Assembly (NCBI RefSeq): GCF_010093045.1
Contig: NZ_CP048115.1
Location: 3,410,001-3,474,000, forward strand
Source of the DNA: Mucilaginibacter sp. 14171R-50
GTDB taxonomy: Bacteria; Bacteroidota; Bacteroidia; Sphingobacteriales; Sphingobacteriaceae
Length of the DNA: 64,000 nucleotides
Reading direction: 5' to 3'
Shown here: positions 17,268-26,023 of the stretch, in pieces
Layout: every line of letters begins with the position of its first letter
Numbering within the stretch: position 1 is the stretch's first letter
Notes under the pieces: generated by a model
What the model was told of the DNA's origin: nothing
Seen by the model: the letters and a program-made list of their open reading frames with translations, nothing else
The model's database searches: none
Made by a program: the position numbers and the translations under genes

Positions 17268-19427
17268 CTATTTTAAAATATTGTCTGTGATCTTGGCAAT
17301 ATCAACAGTTATCTTGTTGATAAATCCTAATTGTTCTTTCATTAACAGGTCGTCGGCCGTTAGGGGCACGGAGGGAATTTCCGGTTTCGTAGTTTCGGCC
17401 GTTTTTGGGGGTGTTGAAATCTTTTCTGTGCTTTCGCCGCTTAATTTTTTTTCGATTTCTGTCAAAACGGCTATACTGCGTTTAACGAGTTTTAACATAT
17501 CGGTATGCGGGCGTAATTGCCCTAACCTAATTAATGCTGACGCTATGTTTGCCGTATAGGATGCTAAGATATGGTTGAGCACCACAAATTTATGAATGTC
17601 CTTAATGCTTCGCTGCTTACTCTTGGGCTCGGAGGTCATGCGCTCAAAAGCGGCCGATAAGTTAGCCGAATTTACATATACGTCTTTTCGGGCAAGCTTA
17701 TACTCGGTAATTTCAACCGCTTTGCCCGAAATACTTTCTGATATTTTTTTCAGGTAATTAACATTAGCCCTGATAACAGATCTAAGCGTTTCGTTTATCT
17801 GTTCAAATTCCCACGTCGGGAATAAGGTGTAGCTGCCTATGAAAGCTATGCCAGATCCTATTAACGTGTCAATTATGCGTTCCTGCGCCACGTTTATGAG
17901 GCCTAAGCCTAAAAATTTAAAAAGTATAAGTACATAAGGCGTGGTGAATATAACGGCCACTATATAATTTAACCGCAGAAAGCTATAGGTGCCTATCATA
18001 AATACAATCAGAAAAACAAACTGGGCCGTTTTATCGGGCACAAAATTCAAGATCAATATTCCAATTACACCACCTGCCATGGTACCTATCAAACGCTGAT
18101 AATTACGCTGTTTAGACAAGCTGAACCCTGGTTTAAGTATTACAATAATGGTAAGCAACACCCAATAGCTGTGCCCGCCAAGTGATACATTCTTGGCGGT
18201 TATAAAACCAACCAAACACACAATGGCTACCCTTAAGGCATGTTTAAAGGCCCCCGAGTTAAAGGTAAGGTTATCTGTAAAAATATGCGGTGCATAATCC
18301 TGGTGGGTTACAAATTTAGAGTATTCTACATCAGTAGGGTTTTGCACTAAACTGTCAGATGCTTTAGAGTGATAGTATTTATAAATGTTTGATATGCTTT
18401 TGCTCAGGTCCCGCAGGTTTATAAGAATCTTTTTTAGCACCAGGTTGCTGGTTTCCTTATCATCTGTACCTACAGCGTCAATTTTAAGTTTTAGCTGCTC
18501 CAGCCGCAGTTCAAGATTGCTTAATTTTTCCGGCCGGTCATTGGCCAGTATGGAATAGCCTATATTGTCGAGGTCATCGGCAACATGATGCAGAAAGTCG
18601 GCAATATCTTTCAGGATACCCGTGTTTTCAAATTTCTCGCGGATGTAGTTATAATCATAATGGGTGGCCATTATCTGTTCAAACATATCCACCAGGTCTA
18701 TAAACGTTAATACAATTACCCGGCTGGCGGGGGTTGATTCTTTAACTATTAAGCGGCTCTTAAAAAGTATTTCGCGCACGGCGTCCTGATGATTGCTGAC
18801 CTGTATTTGCTGCAACACCAGTTTGCGGTAGTTAGCATCAATATCAACATTGCCCGAATAAAAATCAGCTTTTATACGTAAAAACCGGGCAATATCAGCC
18901 ACATTTTCGCCAAGTACCTGCTGTGCCGCCCGATAAGGCCTTAACCCCACAAAAACAAGGCTAAATGCCATGTACCATAGGCCGCCACCCACAAGTGTAG
19001 CGCAAAAGGCAGGCAGTTGTGGTAAGGGTACAGCCTTATCCATCATCAGTATCATAATAAGCAATGCCGAGGTGCCTATAGATGCTGCACGGTTGCCATA
19101 AACCGTAAACATGGAAAACAGAAAGGAAAATATGGTGATCTCTGCACCCAGTGTGTAAACATTGAAACGGGCAAAACCGGTAATTACAGCTACGGCCAAC
19201 ATACATAAATTACCCGCAGCCATGGCATTGCGTTTGTGGGATATTGGCCCGGGACCATCGACAGTACAGATGCAAAGCGCGCCAAGCGACATGGTTAACC
19301 CCATGCTGAAATTGCCTAATTGCATCATAACCAGCGATGGTACCAAAATGCCGACAGACATACGCAACCCGTCCGAAAAATACTGGCCGTAAAAAAAGCT
19401 TTTTATTTCTCTTTTAGGGTTGTTCAT
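17268..19427 (-). CDS. FUSC-family (YccS/YhfK-like) inner membrane protein
   Basis: A 719-residue protein with two clusters of about five to six transmembrane helices (about residues 20-170 and 395-530) separated by a cytoplasmic helical domain, the duplicated layout of the FUSC/YccS family related to aromatic acid exporters and aluminium-activated channels. Recognisable segments are AICTVDGPGPISHKRNAM in the first half and HSYWVLLTIIVILKPGFSLSKQRNYQR with GTMAGG in the second, the latter typical of FUSC_2. The C-terminal tail is Pro/Thr-rich. Substrate unknown. It is monocistronic and diverges from PEP carboxylase. Confidence 0.88.
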   Translation of the reverse strand: MNNPKREIKSFFYGQYFSDGLRMSVGILVPSLVMMQLGNFSMGLTMSLGALCICTVDGPGPISHKRNAMAAGNLCMLAVAVITGFARFNVYTLGAEITIFSFLFSMFTVYGNRAASIGTSALLIMILMMDKAVPLPQLPAFCATLVGGGLWYMAFSLVFVGLRPYRAAQQVLGENVADIARFLRIKADFYSGNVDIDANYRKLVLQQIQVSNHQDAVREILFKSRLIVKESTPASRVIVLTFIDLVDMFEQIMATHYDYNYIREKFENTGILKDIADFLHHVADDLDNIGYSILANDRPEKLSNLELRLEQLKLKIDAVGTDDKETSNLVLKKILINLRDLSKSISNIYKYYHSKASDSLVQNPTDVEYSKFVTHQDYAPHIFTDNLTFNSGAFKHALRVAIVCLVGFITAKNVSLGGHSYWVLLTIIVILKPGFSLSKQRNYQRLIGTMAGGVIGILILNFVPDKTAQFVFLIVFMIGTYSFLRLNYIVAVIFTTPYVLILFKFLGLGLINVAQERIIDTLIGSGIAFIGSYTLFPTWEFEQINETLRSVIRANVNYLKKISESISGKAVEITEYKLARKDVYVNSANLSAAFERMTSEPKSKQRSIKDIHKFVVLNHILASYTANIASALIRLGQLRPHTDMLKLVKRSIAVLTEIEKKLSGESTEKISTPPKTAETTKPEIPSVPLTADDLLMKEQLGFINKITVDIAKITDNILK

Positions 19428-19615
19428 CTACTCATTATTAGGCGTTGAATTTATTATGCAAAATTAAACAAATAAAACGTGGAGTGTTCCGCAATAACAA
19501 TTATTGCATTAAAATGTGCAAACCATTATAAATTTTTCAGTTTTTACCATATTTTAATTTTAGATAGTTAAATTACGCCGTCAATATTCCTGTAATTTTA
19601 TAAACCTGTGTTATT

Positions 19616-22189
19616 ATGCCAGCTACCTTAAGGCTTAGTCAGAAAGAATCGATATTTAATCACGAAGTGGTAAAGCGCTTTGAGCTATACAACAGCTTGT
19701 TTCAAACGCTGCCTTTTTACCAGGTTAAGGATACAGGTATATTGTTGCCTTTTTTTAGTTCGCATTGCGATGCGGGCACTGCGGCGCAATTGTCGCCTAC
19801 CGAGATCATTGAGTCGTTTTTTGAAAAGTATGTACCGGGTATTGATAAGCGGGAGCAAATAAACCGTTTATTCAGATTTATACAATACATTGAACGCCAA
19901 GTGGTTTTGTTTGATGCTATTGAAGATTCGTCGTTCAGTAAGATCGGCCGCGTTGACGATACCGGCACCCTTCAAAGCATGGTACAGCAGGCTTCTCAAA
20001 ACGAGCAGGAAAGGGCCAGCATTAGTAAACAATTAAAAGATTTTTCGTTAAGGCTGGTGCTTACAGCACACCCTACGCAATTTTACCCCGGGTCGGTGCT
20101 TGGTATTATGACCGACCTGATCGAGGCTCTTAAAACCAATGATATCCCATCTATTGACGGCCTTTTACAGCAATTAGGTAAAACACCTTTCTTTAACAAA
20201 ACCTCGCCTACGCCGGTGGATGAAGCCGTTAGGCTGGTTTGGTTCCTGGAGAATATTTTTTATCACGCACTTGCTGGTATACAGTCAAAACTGGAAGATG
20301 AATTTGATATCGAGGGCAATCAACAGTTGCTCGAGCTTGGGTTTTGGCCCGGCGGCGACAGGGACGGCAATCCAAACGTAACCACCGAAACCACCCGCGC
20401 CGTATCATCAATGTTAAGGCAGGTAATATACCGTTGCTATTACCGCGATTTCAGGAACGTTAAGCGCCGGATCACCTTCAGAGGGTTTGCCGATACCATA
20501 AGCCAACTGGAAAAAACGCTTTACGACAATGCTTTTGGCGTCCCCGAGAACCCGAAGGACCTGCAGCCCGAATTGCTTGAATTACTTAAGTCAATGCGTC
20601 AAACCTTGGTGACGGAACATGATAGCCTGTTTGTAAGCATTGTAGATAACCTGATACAAAAGGTGCAATTATTTGGATCGTACTTTGCCACCCTTGACAT
20701 AAGGCAGGATAGCCGTGTGTTGCGCAACGTTTTTAAATATACTACCGAAAAAGTATATACCGGCGTGCCGAAGAATTATGCCGAAATGGGCGAGGCCGCC
20801 AAAATCAAAAGTCTGCCATTTAACCAGGCTGATTTTGTATGCCCTGCCAACGCTGAACCCCTGGTGCGCGATACCCTTGATACCATCAGGCTGATGAAGC
20901 AGATTCAGTATCGTAATGGTGAAAAAGGCTGCCAGCGATTTATCATCAGCAATTGCCAGGAAGCCTCGGATATTTTACAGCTGATAGCATTGTTTTTATG
21001 GAGCGGCTGGGAAAAGGATAAGCTGAGCGTTGATTTTATGCCGCTTTTTGAAACGGTTAACGATTTGAAGGCCGCAAGCGGGGTAATGGAAAAGTTATAC
21101 ACTCATCCGTTCTATAAAAATCATTTAAAAAAGCGGGGTAACAGGCAAACCATCATGCTGGGTTTTAGCGACAGCACCAAGGATGGCGGTTACCTGATGG
21201 CCAACTGGAGCATTTATAAAGCCAAAGTTGAATTAACGGCGATGGCCCGCAAACATAATATCGACCTGGCTTTTTTTGATGGACGCGGCGGCCCCCCTGC
21301 GCGTGGTGGCGGCAAAACTCATCGCTTTTATGCATCGATGGGAAAAGAAATTGCTAATGACCATATACAACTGACCATACAGGGACAAACCATAAGTTCG
21401 CAGTACGGATCGGTTGAAACTGCTCGTTTCAATACCGAGCAATTGGTTAACGCCGGCGTTATCAGCGCGCTGCACCCTAATCATAACGACCTGTTGGACG
21501 ACAAACATAAAGCCCTGATCGCTAAAATGGCCGAAGAAAGCCACAGCCTTTTCCTGGCCCTGCGCGAGCATCCGCTGTTTATGGAATACCTCGAGAAATT
21601 CAGTCCGCTTAAACTCTTATCGCAAATAAATATCAGCAGCAGGCCTACAAAACGTAACGCCGATGCCAAACTGAAGTTAGAGGATCTGCGCGCTATCAGC
21701 TTTGTAACATCGTGGAGCCAGTTAAAGCAAAATATCCCCGGCTTTTACGGTGTAGGTACGGCCTTAAAGAAGATGAAAGACGATGGCGAATGGAAAGCGG
21801 TGCAGGAACTTTACCAAAATTCGGGTTTCTTTAAAACAATGCTGGATAACTGCATGATGTCGATGTCCAAATCCGATTTCAGGGTAACGGCTTATATGGA
21901 AAAAGACGCCAGGTTCAAAAAATTCTGGAAGGGCCTTAAAGCCGAGTATGAGTTGACCCGCCAGATGTTGCTTGAGTTAACGGATAGCAAGGTGCTGATG
22001 GAAGAATTCCCGGTAGACAGGCGTTCGATTGCCCTTCGCGAGAAGATAGTATTACCCCTTGTCATCATTCAACATTATGCCCTGCAGTGCCTTAACCATA
22101 CTGATGATGATGAACTAACAGGTATCTACAATAAACTGGTTATACGCACCGTGTATGGTATAGTAAATGCGGGCAGGAACTTAGCGTAA
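19616..22189 (+). CDS. ppc: Phosphoenolpyruvate carboxylase
   Basis: An 857-residue enzyme converting PEP and bicarbonate to oxaloacetate, an anaplerotic reaction. Landmark motifs are present: VLTAHPTQFYPG with catalytic His152, FWPGGDRDGNPNVTTE, LGFSDSTKDGGYLMANW, FFDGRGGPPARGGGKTH, and IQGQTISSQYG. The C-terminus reads GRNLA in place of the usual RNTG; the Asn is kept. Length is near the bacterial norm (about 880). Monocistronic; a perfect 8-bp hairpin overlaps the stop codon. Confidence 0.95.
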   Translation: MPATLRLSQKESIFNHEVVKRFELYNSLFQTLPFYQVKDTGILLPFFSSHCDAGTAAQLSPTEIIESFFEKYVPGIDKREQINRLFRFIQYIERQVVLFDAIEDSSFSKIGRVDDTGTLQSMVQQASQNEQERASISKQLKDFSLRLVLTAHPTQFYPGSVLGIMTDLIEALKTNDIPSIDGLLQQLGKTPFFNKTSPTPVDEAVRLVWFLENIFYHALAGIQSKLEDEFDIEGNQQLLELGFWPGGDRDGNPNVTTETTRAVSSMLRQVIYRCYYRDFRNVKRRITFRGFADTISQLEKTLYDNAFGVPENPKDLQPELLELLKSMRQTLVTEHDSLFVSIVDNLIQKVQLFGSYFATLDIRQDSRVLRNVFKYTTEKVYTGVPKNYAEMGEAAKIKSLPFNQADFVCPANAEPLVRDTLDTIRLMKQIQYRNGEKGCQRFIISNCQEASDILQLIALFLWSGWEKDKLSVDFMPLFETVNDLKAASGVMEKLYTHPFYKNHLKKRGNRQTIMLGFSDSTKDGGYLMANWSIYKAKVELTAMARKHNIDLAFFDGRGGPPARGGGKTHRFYASMGKEIANDHIQLTIQGQTISSQYGSVETARFNTEQLVNAGVISALHPNHNDLLDDKHKALIAKMAEESHSLFLALREHPLFMEYLEKFSPLKLLSQINISSRPTKRNADAKLKLEDLRAISFVTSWSQLKQNIPGFYGVGTALKKMKDDGEWKAVQELYQNSGFFKTMLDNCMMSMSKSDFRVTAYMEKDARFKKFWKGLKAEYELTRQMLLELTDSKVLMEEFPVDRRSIALREKIVLPLVIIQHYALQCLNHTDDDELTGIYNKLVIRTVYGIVNAGRNLA

Positions 22190-22209
22190 TGCTTTAGCTG
22201 CAAAGCATT
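22188..22209 (+). other. Hairpin overlapping the ppc stop codon
   Basis: AATGCTTT - AGCTGC - AAAGCATT forms a perfect 8-bp stem with a 6-base loop starting within the TAA stop. There is no T tract after it, so it is not a classical terminator; it may protect the 3' end of the message. Weak evidence. Confidence 0.3.
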
Positions 22210-22278
22210 GTAGGTAAACACAGCCTATATTAGCAATAGCTCTGCTTTGATACTTAAAGTAATAATTCTTATTCGTTA

Positions 22279-23445
22279 TTAATTTTTGGTGTCATTATCG
22301 TCGGTATTTATTACAGTTGTTCCTACTGCCGGTCCATTAGCAGTTGTTATAGTTTGAGCGTCTTTAGTCTTTGCATTGTTTAATACATAGCCGCCAATTG
22401 TGCCCAGTAAAGCTGCGAGTGCATTTTCGGATATCACTTTAGCCAGGCCTAATATCAGCAGCGATAGTATAAGTATCAGCACCGTTATGGTATTTAAAGC
22501 AAAGGCTAACTTGTCTTTCGGGTTCATGACATTGCCGGGCACTCCGTTTGATTCTTTATTGCTTCTAAGGCCGTACCAGTACATTAGCAAGGCAGCTATT
22601 ATAAAAAAGGGGATCCCTATTACAACGGCGTATTGGTTAATATTAAAATTCTTTTTATTAAAGTCGTCCTTTAATTTCTCCTGATTAGCAGGTAATTCTT
22701 TTTTCCGGGCCTCTAAAGTGGTAATTCGTTTTAAAAGTAACGTATCTAAAGCGGTAAGGATATTTTTAAGTTCTGATTTAGAATTTAAGAATAAAGGGTT
22801 GACATCTTTCATAGCCGGGAACACTCCGGTAAGCCCTTTAGTCAAATCTGTTTTGTTTACCGGCATTGTTGGCGCAAAGGCTGATTTTTTAGGATAAAAA
22901 TTCACCGGGGAAAATATATACGTATCGTTTCTATTGTAAAAATAATCGGTACTAAACCCCAGCGCGTCTATCATGTTAATATATTCCCGAACGTATTGCT
23001 GCTTTTTATTATCAATTTGCAGGCTAAATGATTTGTTTAATTTTTTTACATACGAACCGGCATTATCGGGACTATTTTCATAATAGGTTTCAATAGGGTT
23101 TATAATTTTATTGGGCTGAAGTTTCGCTGCAACGGTGTTGTAAGGCGTATCTAACTTGGTATCGTTTAGTATTTTAATATTTAATGCGATATCTTTCTCA
23201 AAAGAGGGAAGTACATCCAATTGAAAATTTATATCCTCCGCTTCGTTATTCAGTCTGTCGATATTGTTTTTAATTACATTGATGTTTTCGGGATTCCAGG
23301 GCTCATATTCTTCTGATGTTGAAGAATTGAACCAACGTGTTATAGCCGGTATCTGTGGAACAAACGACACAAATATTAACAATGTTAAAACTGCTATAAC
23401 AATTGTTTGCAGCTTACTGAGGGAGTTAAAGAAATCTTTTAACAT
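22279..23445 (-). CDS. Unrecognised membrane protein with large extracytoplasmic domain
   Basis: A 388-residue protein I cannot assign. One N-terminal transmembrane helix (about residues 14-32) is followed by about 235 residues of helical, Asn/Lys-rich sequence, then two or three helices (about 272-292, 316-337 and a weak one near 345-360) and a short Asn/Asp/Thr tail. The coding sequence looks more A/T-rich than its neighbours (many AAT, AAA and ATT codons), which could mean recent acquisition. It is flanked by ppc (convergent) and a DUF4142 gene (divergent), with no operon partners. Confidence 0.65.
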   Translation of the reverse strand: MLKDFFNSLSKLQTIVIAVLTLLIFVSFVPQIPAITRWFNSSTSEEYEPWNPENINVIKNNIDRLNNEAEDINFQLDVLPSFEKDIALNIKILNDTKLDTPYNTVAAKLQPNKIINPIETYYENSPDNAGSYVKKLNKSFSLQIDNKKQQYVREYINMIDALGFSTDYFYNRNDTYIFSPVNFYPKKSAFAPTMPVNKTDLTKGLTGVFPAMKDVNPLFLNSKSELKNILTALDTLLLKRITTLEARKKELPANQEKLKDDFNKKNFNINQYAVVIGIPFFIIAALLMYWYGLRSNKESNGVPGNVMNPKDKLAFALNTITVLILILSLLILGLAKVISENALAALLGTIGGYVLNNAKTKDAQTITTANGPAVGTTVINTDDNDTKN

Positions 23446-23626
23446 GATAATTGTGATTTAAGTTTAGGTATATAAATATCTGATAATCAATAACTGTATG
23501 CAAGGGTGAAAACACCTGTTTTAAAATGCATGAAAACACGCCATTGATATTTAGCCTCACAATAAAACTATTTATTGAAACTGTATGTACCAATGTTTGT
23601 TACCTAAGTATTACAAGCTAATATTT

Positions 23627-24154
23627 ATGATGAAAAGAACATTTTATATCGCCCTTACATTAACCGCCCTTATTTTCACGCAAGCTTGTAATAATCGCAA
23701 AGCCAAAAACTACAACAAAATAAATCAGGCAAATGAGGAAGGTATTTCGTTTGTAAAAAGTGCGCTTGAATCGGGTGCGGCCGAAATAAAAGCCTCTCAG
23801 TTAGCTTTAACCAATTCTAAAAACCCAGAGGTATTGGAGTTTGCAAAAATGTTAATTGCCGACCATACTAATGCGGATGCTGAATTGAAGCAGATAGCTG
23901 GCAGCAAGACACCAAACGATACGCTCACCGTTGCCCACCAGCAATTGTTAAGCAGTTTATCTAAAAAAACGGGGCAGAAATTTGATAAAGAGTACATGCA
24001 GGCAATGGTTAACGACCATGAAAATGCCATACTCGTTTTTAAAAAGGGTGAAGATAATATAGACAAGAAGCTAAAAAGCTACGCCGACAAAACTTTGCCA
24101 ACACTTCAGGATCATCTAAAAAAAGCAAATAGCATTTGCCTCGACTTAAAATAG
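23627..24154 (+). CDS. DUF4142 lipoprotein
   Basis: A 175-residue predicted lipoprotein: MMKRTFYIALTLTALIFTQAC with the lipobox Cys, then an all-helical DUF4142 domain (AESGAAEIKASQLALTNSKNPEVLEFAKMLI-type helix pair; KMLIADHTNADAELKQIA; FDKEYMQAMVNDHENAI). The fold is a ferritin-like four-helix bundle common in soil bacteria; the role is unknown, perhaps envelope stress. The start at 23627 gives a proper signal sequence, unlike an upstream ATG at 23585. It overlaps the convergent DUF763 gene by 9 bases. Confidence 0.85.
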   Translation: MMKRTFYIALTLTALIFTQACNNRKAKNYNKINQANEEGISFVKSALESGAAEIKASQLALTNSKNPEVLEFAKMLIADHTNADAELKQIAGSKTPNDTLTVAHQQLLSSLSKKTGQKFDKEYMQAMVNDHENAILVFKKGEDNIDKKLKSYADKTLPTLQDHLKKANSICLDLK

Positions 24155-25348
24155 TTTCAGTTGTTGTTGGGTGGGGGGCTTAGCTTTTCCAAAAACCGTG
24201 CGCCCGCCGTACTTCCACGAATCATTTCTTTCCTTTTCTATCACCTGGTCAAAATTGGCGTTGGGCGTAAAATCCTTTTCGGCCGCTTGGACTATATTGG
24301 TTAGGCGTTTAATGGCTTCGCTTTTTTCGCTGTTGCCCAATTTAGCTTTGTGGATGGCGGTTTGCAATACGCCTATGGTTTCGTCATAAACTTTGGTAGG
24401 CACCGGGAAGGGGTGGCCATCCTTACCACCATGCGCAAAAGAGAACCTTGCCGGGTCTTTAAACCTTGACGGTGTGCCGTGTATCACCTCGCTTACCAAT
24501 GCCAGCGACTGCAGCGTGCGCGGGCCAAGGCCCTGCAGCAATAACAGATCTTCAAAATCCTTTGGCTGTTTTTCGTGCGCCAGCCACAGCACAGCGCCCA
24601 GGCGTTTCAGGTCAACATCCTTAGCCATTACCTCGTGATGGTTTGGCATCACCAGCCTGCTTATTTCTTTCAACATGCGGTCGGGCTGCTCGGCGGCTAT
24701 CTGCATTACCCCGCTGCGCGAACCATTAGCCAGCTTATCGGCCATGTTCAATATCATCCCATTATTATGGCCGTGAATAGCCGTATGCGGGTCTTCTACA
24801 AAGGATGTAAGCTGTTCCGAATGCCAGTGATAGCGGCGTGCGGTTCGGCTTTTGTCGCTCATACCTTGCTGTACCACAGCCCATTTTCCTGTATCACTTA
24901 AAATAAAGTTGTGGGTATATAACTGGAAGCCATCCTGTATAGCGGTGTTATCAACCTTGGCGCTAAGCTTGCTGCATTTTACCAGGTAGTTACCATCAAG
25001 TCCGGTGGAGTTGCAAACGTTCAACAGTTCCTGCGGTGTTTTGGTGGATTGCTTGCCTTTGCCGCCACAAATATATATCCCCAAATCGCGGCTGTGTGGG
25101 TTAATGGCACGTTTTAAGGCACCCATCACCGAAGTGGTGATACCTGATGAATGCCAGTCCATACCCATCACCGCGCCCAAGCTCTGAAACCAGAACGGGT
25201 CGCTCAGGCGGCGCAAAACTTCATCCTTACCATAATCCATTACAATGGTTTCCATTACGGCCAGGCCCAGCTTTGCCATCCGTTCGGCAAGCCAAACGGG
25301 CACATAACCATAATGCAAAGGCAGATCGGCACTTCCTGAACGCTTCAT
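24146..25348 (-). CDS. DUF763 protein
   Basis: A 400-residue soluble protein that begins with the family signature KRSGSADLPLHYGYVPVWLAERM, followed by VMGMDWHSSGITTSVMGALK and a central LLLLQGLGPRTLQSLALVSEVIHG that looks like a helix-hairpin-helix. DUF763 proteins are found in archaea and scattered bacteria; function is unknown, though the helix-hairpin-helix hints at nucleic acid binding. It overlaps the convergent DUF4142 gene by 9 bases. The patchy distribution of the family suggests past horizontal transfer; that is inference. Confidence 0.85.
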   Translation of the reverse strand: MKRSGSADLPLHYGYVPVWLAERMAKLGLAVMETIVMDYGKDEVLRRLSDPFWFQSLGAVMGMDWHSSGITTSVMGALKRAINPHSRDLGIYICGGKGKQSTKTPQELLNVCNSTGLDGNYLVKCSKLSAKVDNTAIQDGFQLYTHNFILSDTGKWAVVQQGMSDKSRTARRYHWHSEQLTSFVEDPHTAIHGHNNGMILNMADKLANGSRSGVMQIAAEQPDRMLKEISRLVMPNHHEVMAKDVDLKRLGAVLWLAHEKQPKDFEDLLLLQGLGPRTLQSLALVSEVIHGTPSRFKDPARFSFAHGGKDGHPFPVPTKVYDETIGVLQTAIHKAKLGNSEKSEAIKRLTNIVQAAEKDFTPNANFDQVIEKERNDSWKYGGRTVFGKAKPPTQQQLKLF

Positions 25349-25388
25349 GCTAACAAAGTTAGCAAAAAAATTAGATTTATTCTCTACC

Positions 25389-25472
25389 TGTCATCCTGAG
25401 CGCGAGCGAAGGACCTAATGCATGTGGGGAACCTGGCGGCGATTAGATGCTTCACTATCGTTCAGCATGACA
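25389..25472. repeat. Dispersed palindromic element (TGTCATCCTGA type)
   Basis: An imperfect inverted repeat of about 84 bases with ends TGTCATCCTGAGCG and its partial complement CGTTCAGCATGACA. It carries the GAGCGAAGGACC string typical of dispersed intergenic repeats in Sphingobacteriales genomes. It lies between the divergent starts/ends of the DUF763 and DUF4268 genes and has no coding capacity. Confidence 0.6.
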
Positions 25473-25481
25473 AGTTTTTGC

Positions 25482-25937
25482 TTACACCTCAAACGCAACC
25501 TGTACATCGCTCCAAAATTCATCCAGCGCAATAATGCGGGGCTTGAAGAACGAGATCAGCTTTGGCCAGTCTTCTTTTTGAAATATGCTGACAGGGGAGA
25601 TGCTGGTATAAATACGACTGACGGTTTTACCATATTCGTCGGCTGTGTGCAGCTGCCATTCCCAGTCTTCGTTCAGAGTGCTGTGCAGCATAGTTTTATA
25701 AGCGGTGAACTGTTCAAAAAATAACTGTTGTAATTCTTTATCAGGGTGGGTGATGTCGATGGAAATACTTGCCGTTTTATTATCGGCCTGCATGCGGAAG
25801 TAAATATGCTTAACGCCCGTTTTATAGTTGATCCAGTTAGTACGCAGGCCTTCGGCAGAAAGCACCGGGCTCATGTATTGCCCAAATGCCGTCCAGAATG
25901 CTTGTTTTAGCTGTGATGCCTGATCTTTAGAGTACAT
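25482..25937 (-). CDS. DUF4268 protein
   Basis: A 151-residue soluble protein that matches the DUF4268 family: it opens with YSKDQASQLKQAFWTAFGQYMSP, then HIYFRMQADNKTASISIDI, and closes with FFKPRIIALDEFWSDVQ. The domain resembles nuclease-related or restriction-associated modules when fused to other domains, but the stand-alone form has no known activity. Repeats lie on both sides of it (25389-25472 and 25987-26013). Confidence 0.85.
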   Translation of the reverse strand: MYSKDQASQLKQAFWTAFGQYMSPVLSAEGLRTNWINYKTGVKHIYFRMQADNKTASISIDITHPDKELQQLFFEQFTAYKTMLHSTLNEDWEWQLHTADEYGKTVSRIYTSISPVSIFQKEDWPKLISFFKPRIIALDEFWSDVQVAFEV

Positions 25938-25986
25938 GAAAATAATAAAAATGACAAATAAATAGTTCTAAACAGCAAGATAGCCA

Positions 25987-26013
25987 CTCGCTTCTTCGTT
26001 CCTCGCAATGACG
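25987..26013. repeat. Half copy of a CGTCATTGCGAGG-type palindromic element
   Basis: The segment ending TTCCTCGCAATGACG matches one arm of the complete element at 30720-30803 at most positions. The other arm is absent or degraded. It sits at the 3' end of the GH3 gene. Confidence 0.5.
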
Positions 26014-26023
26014 CGGTAAAAGA

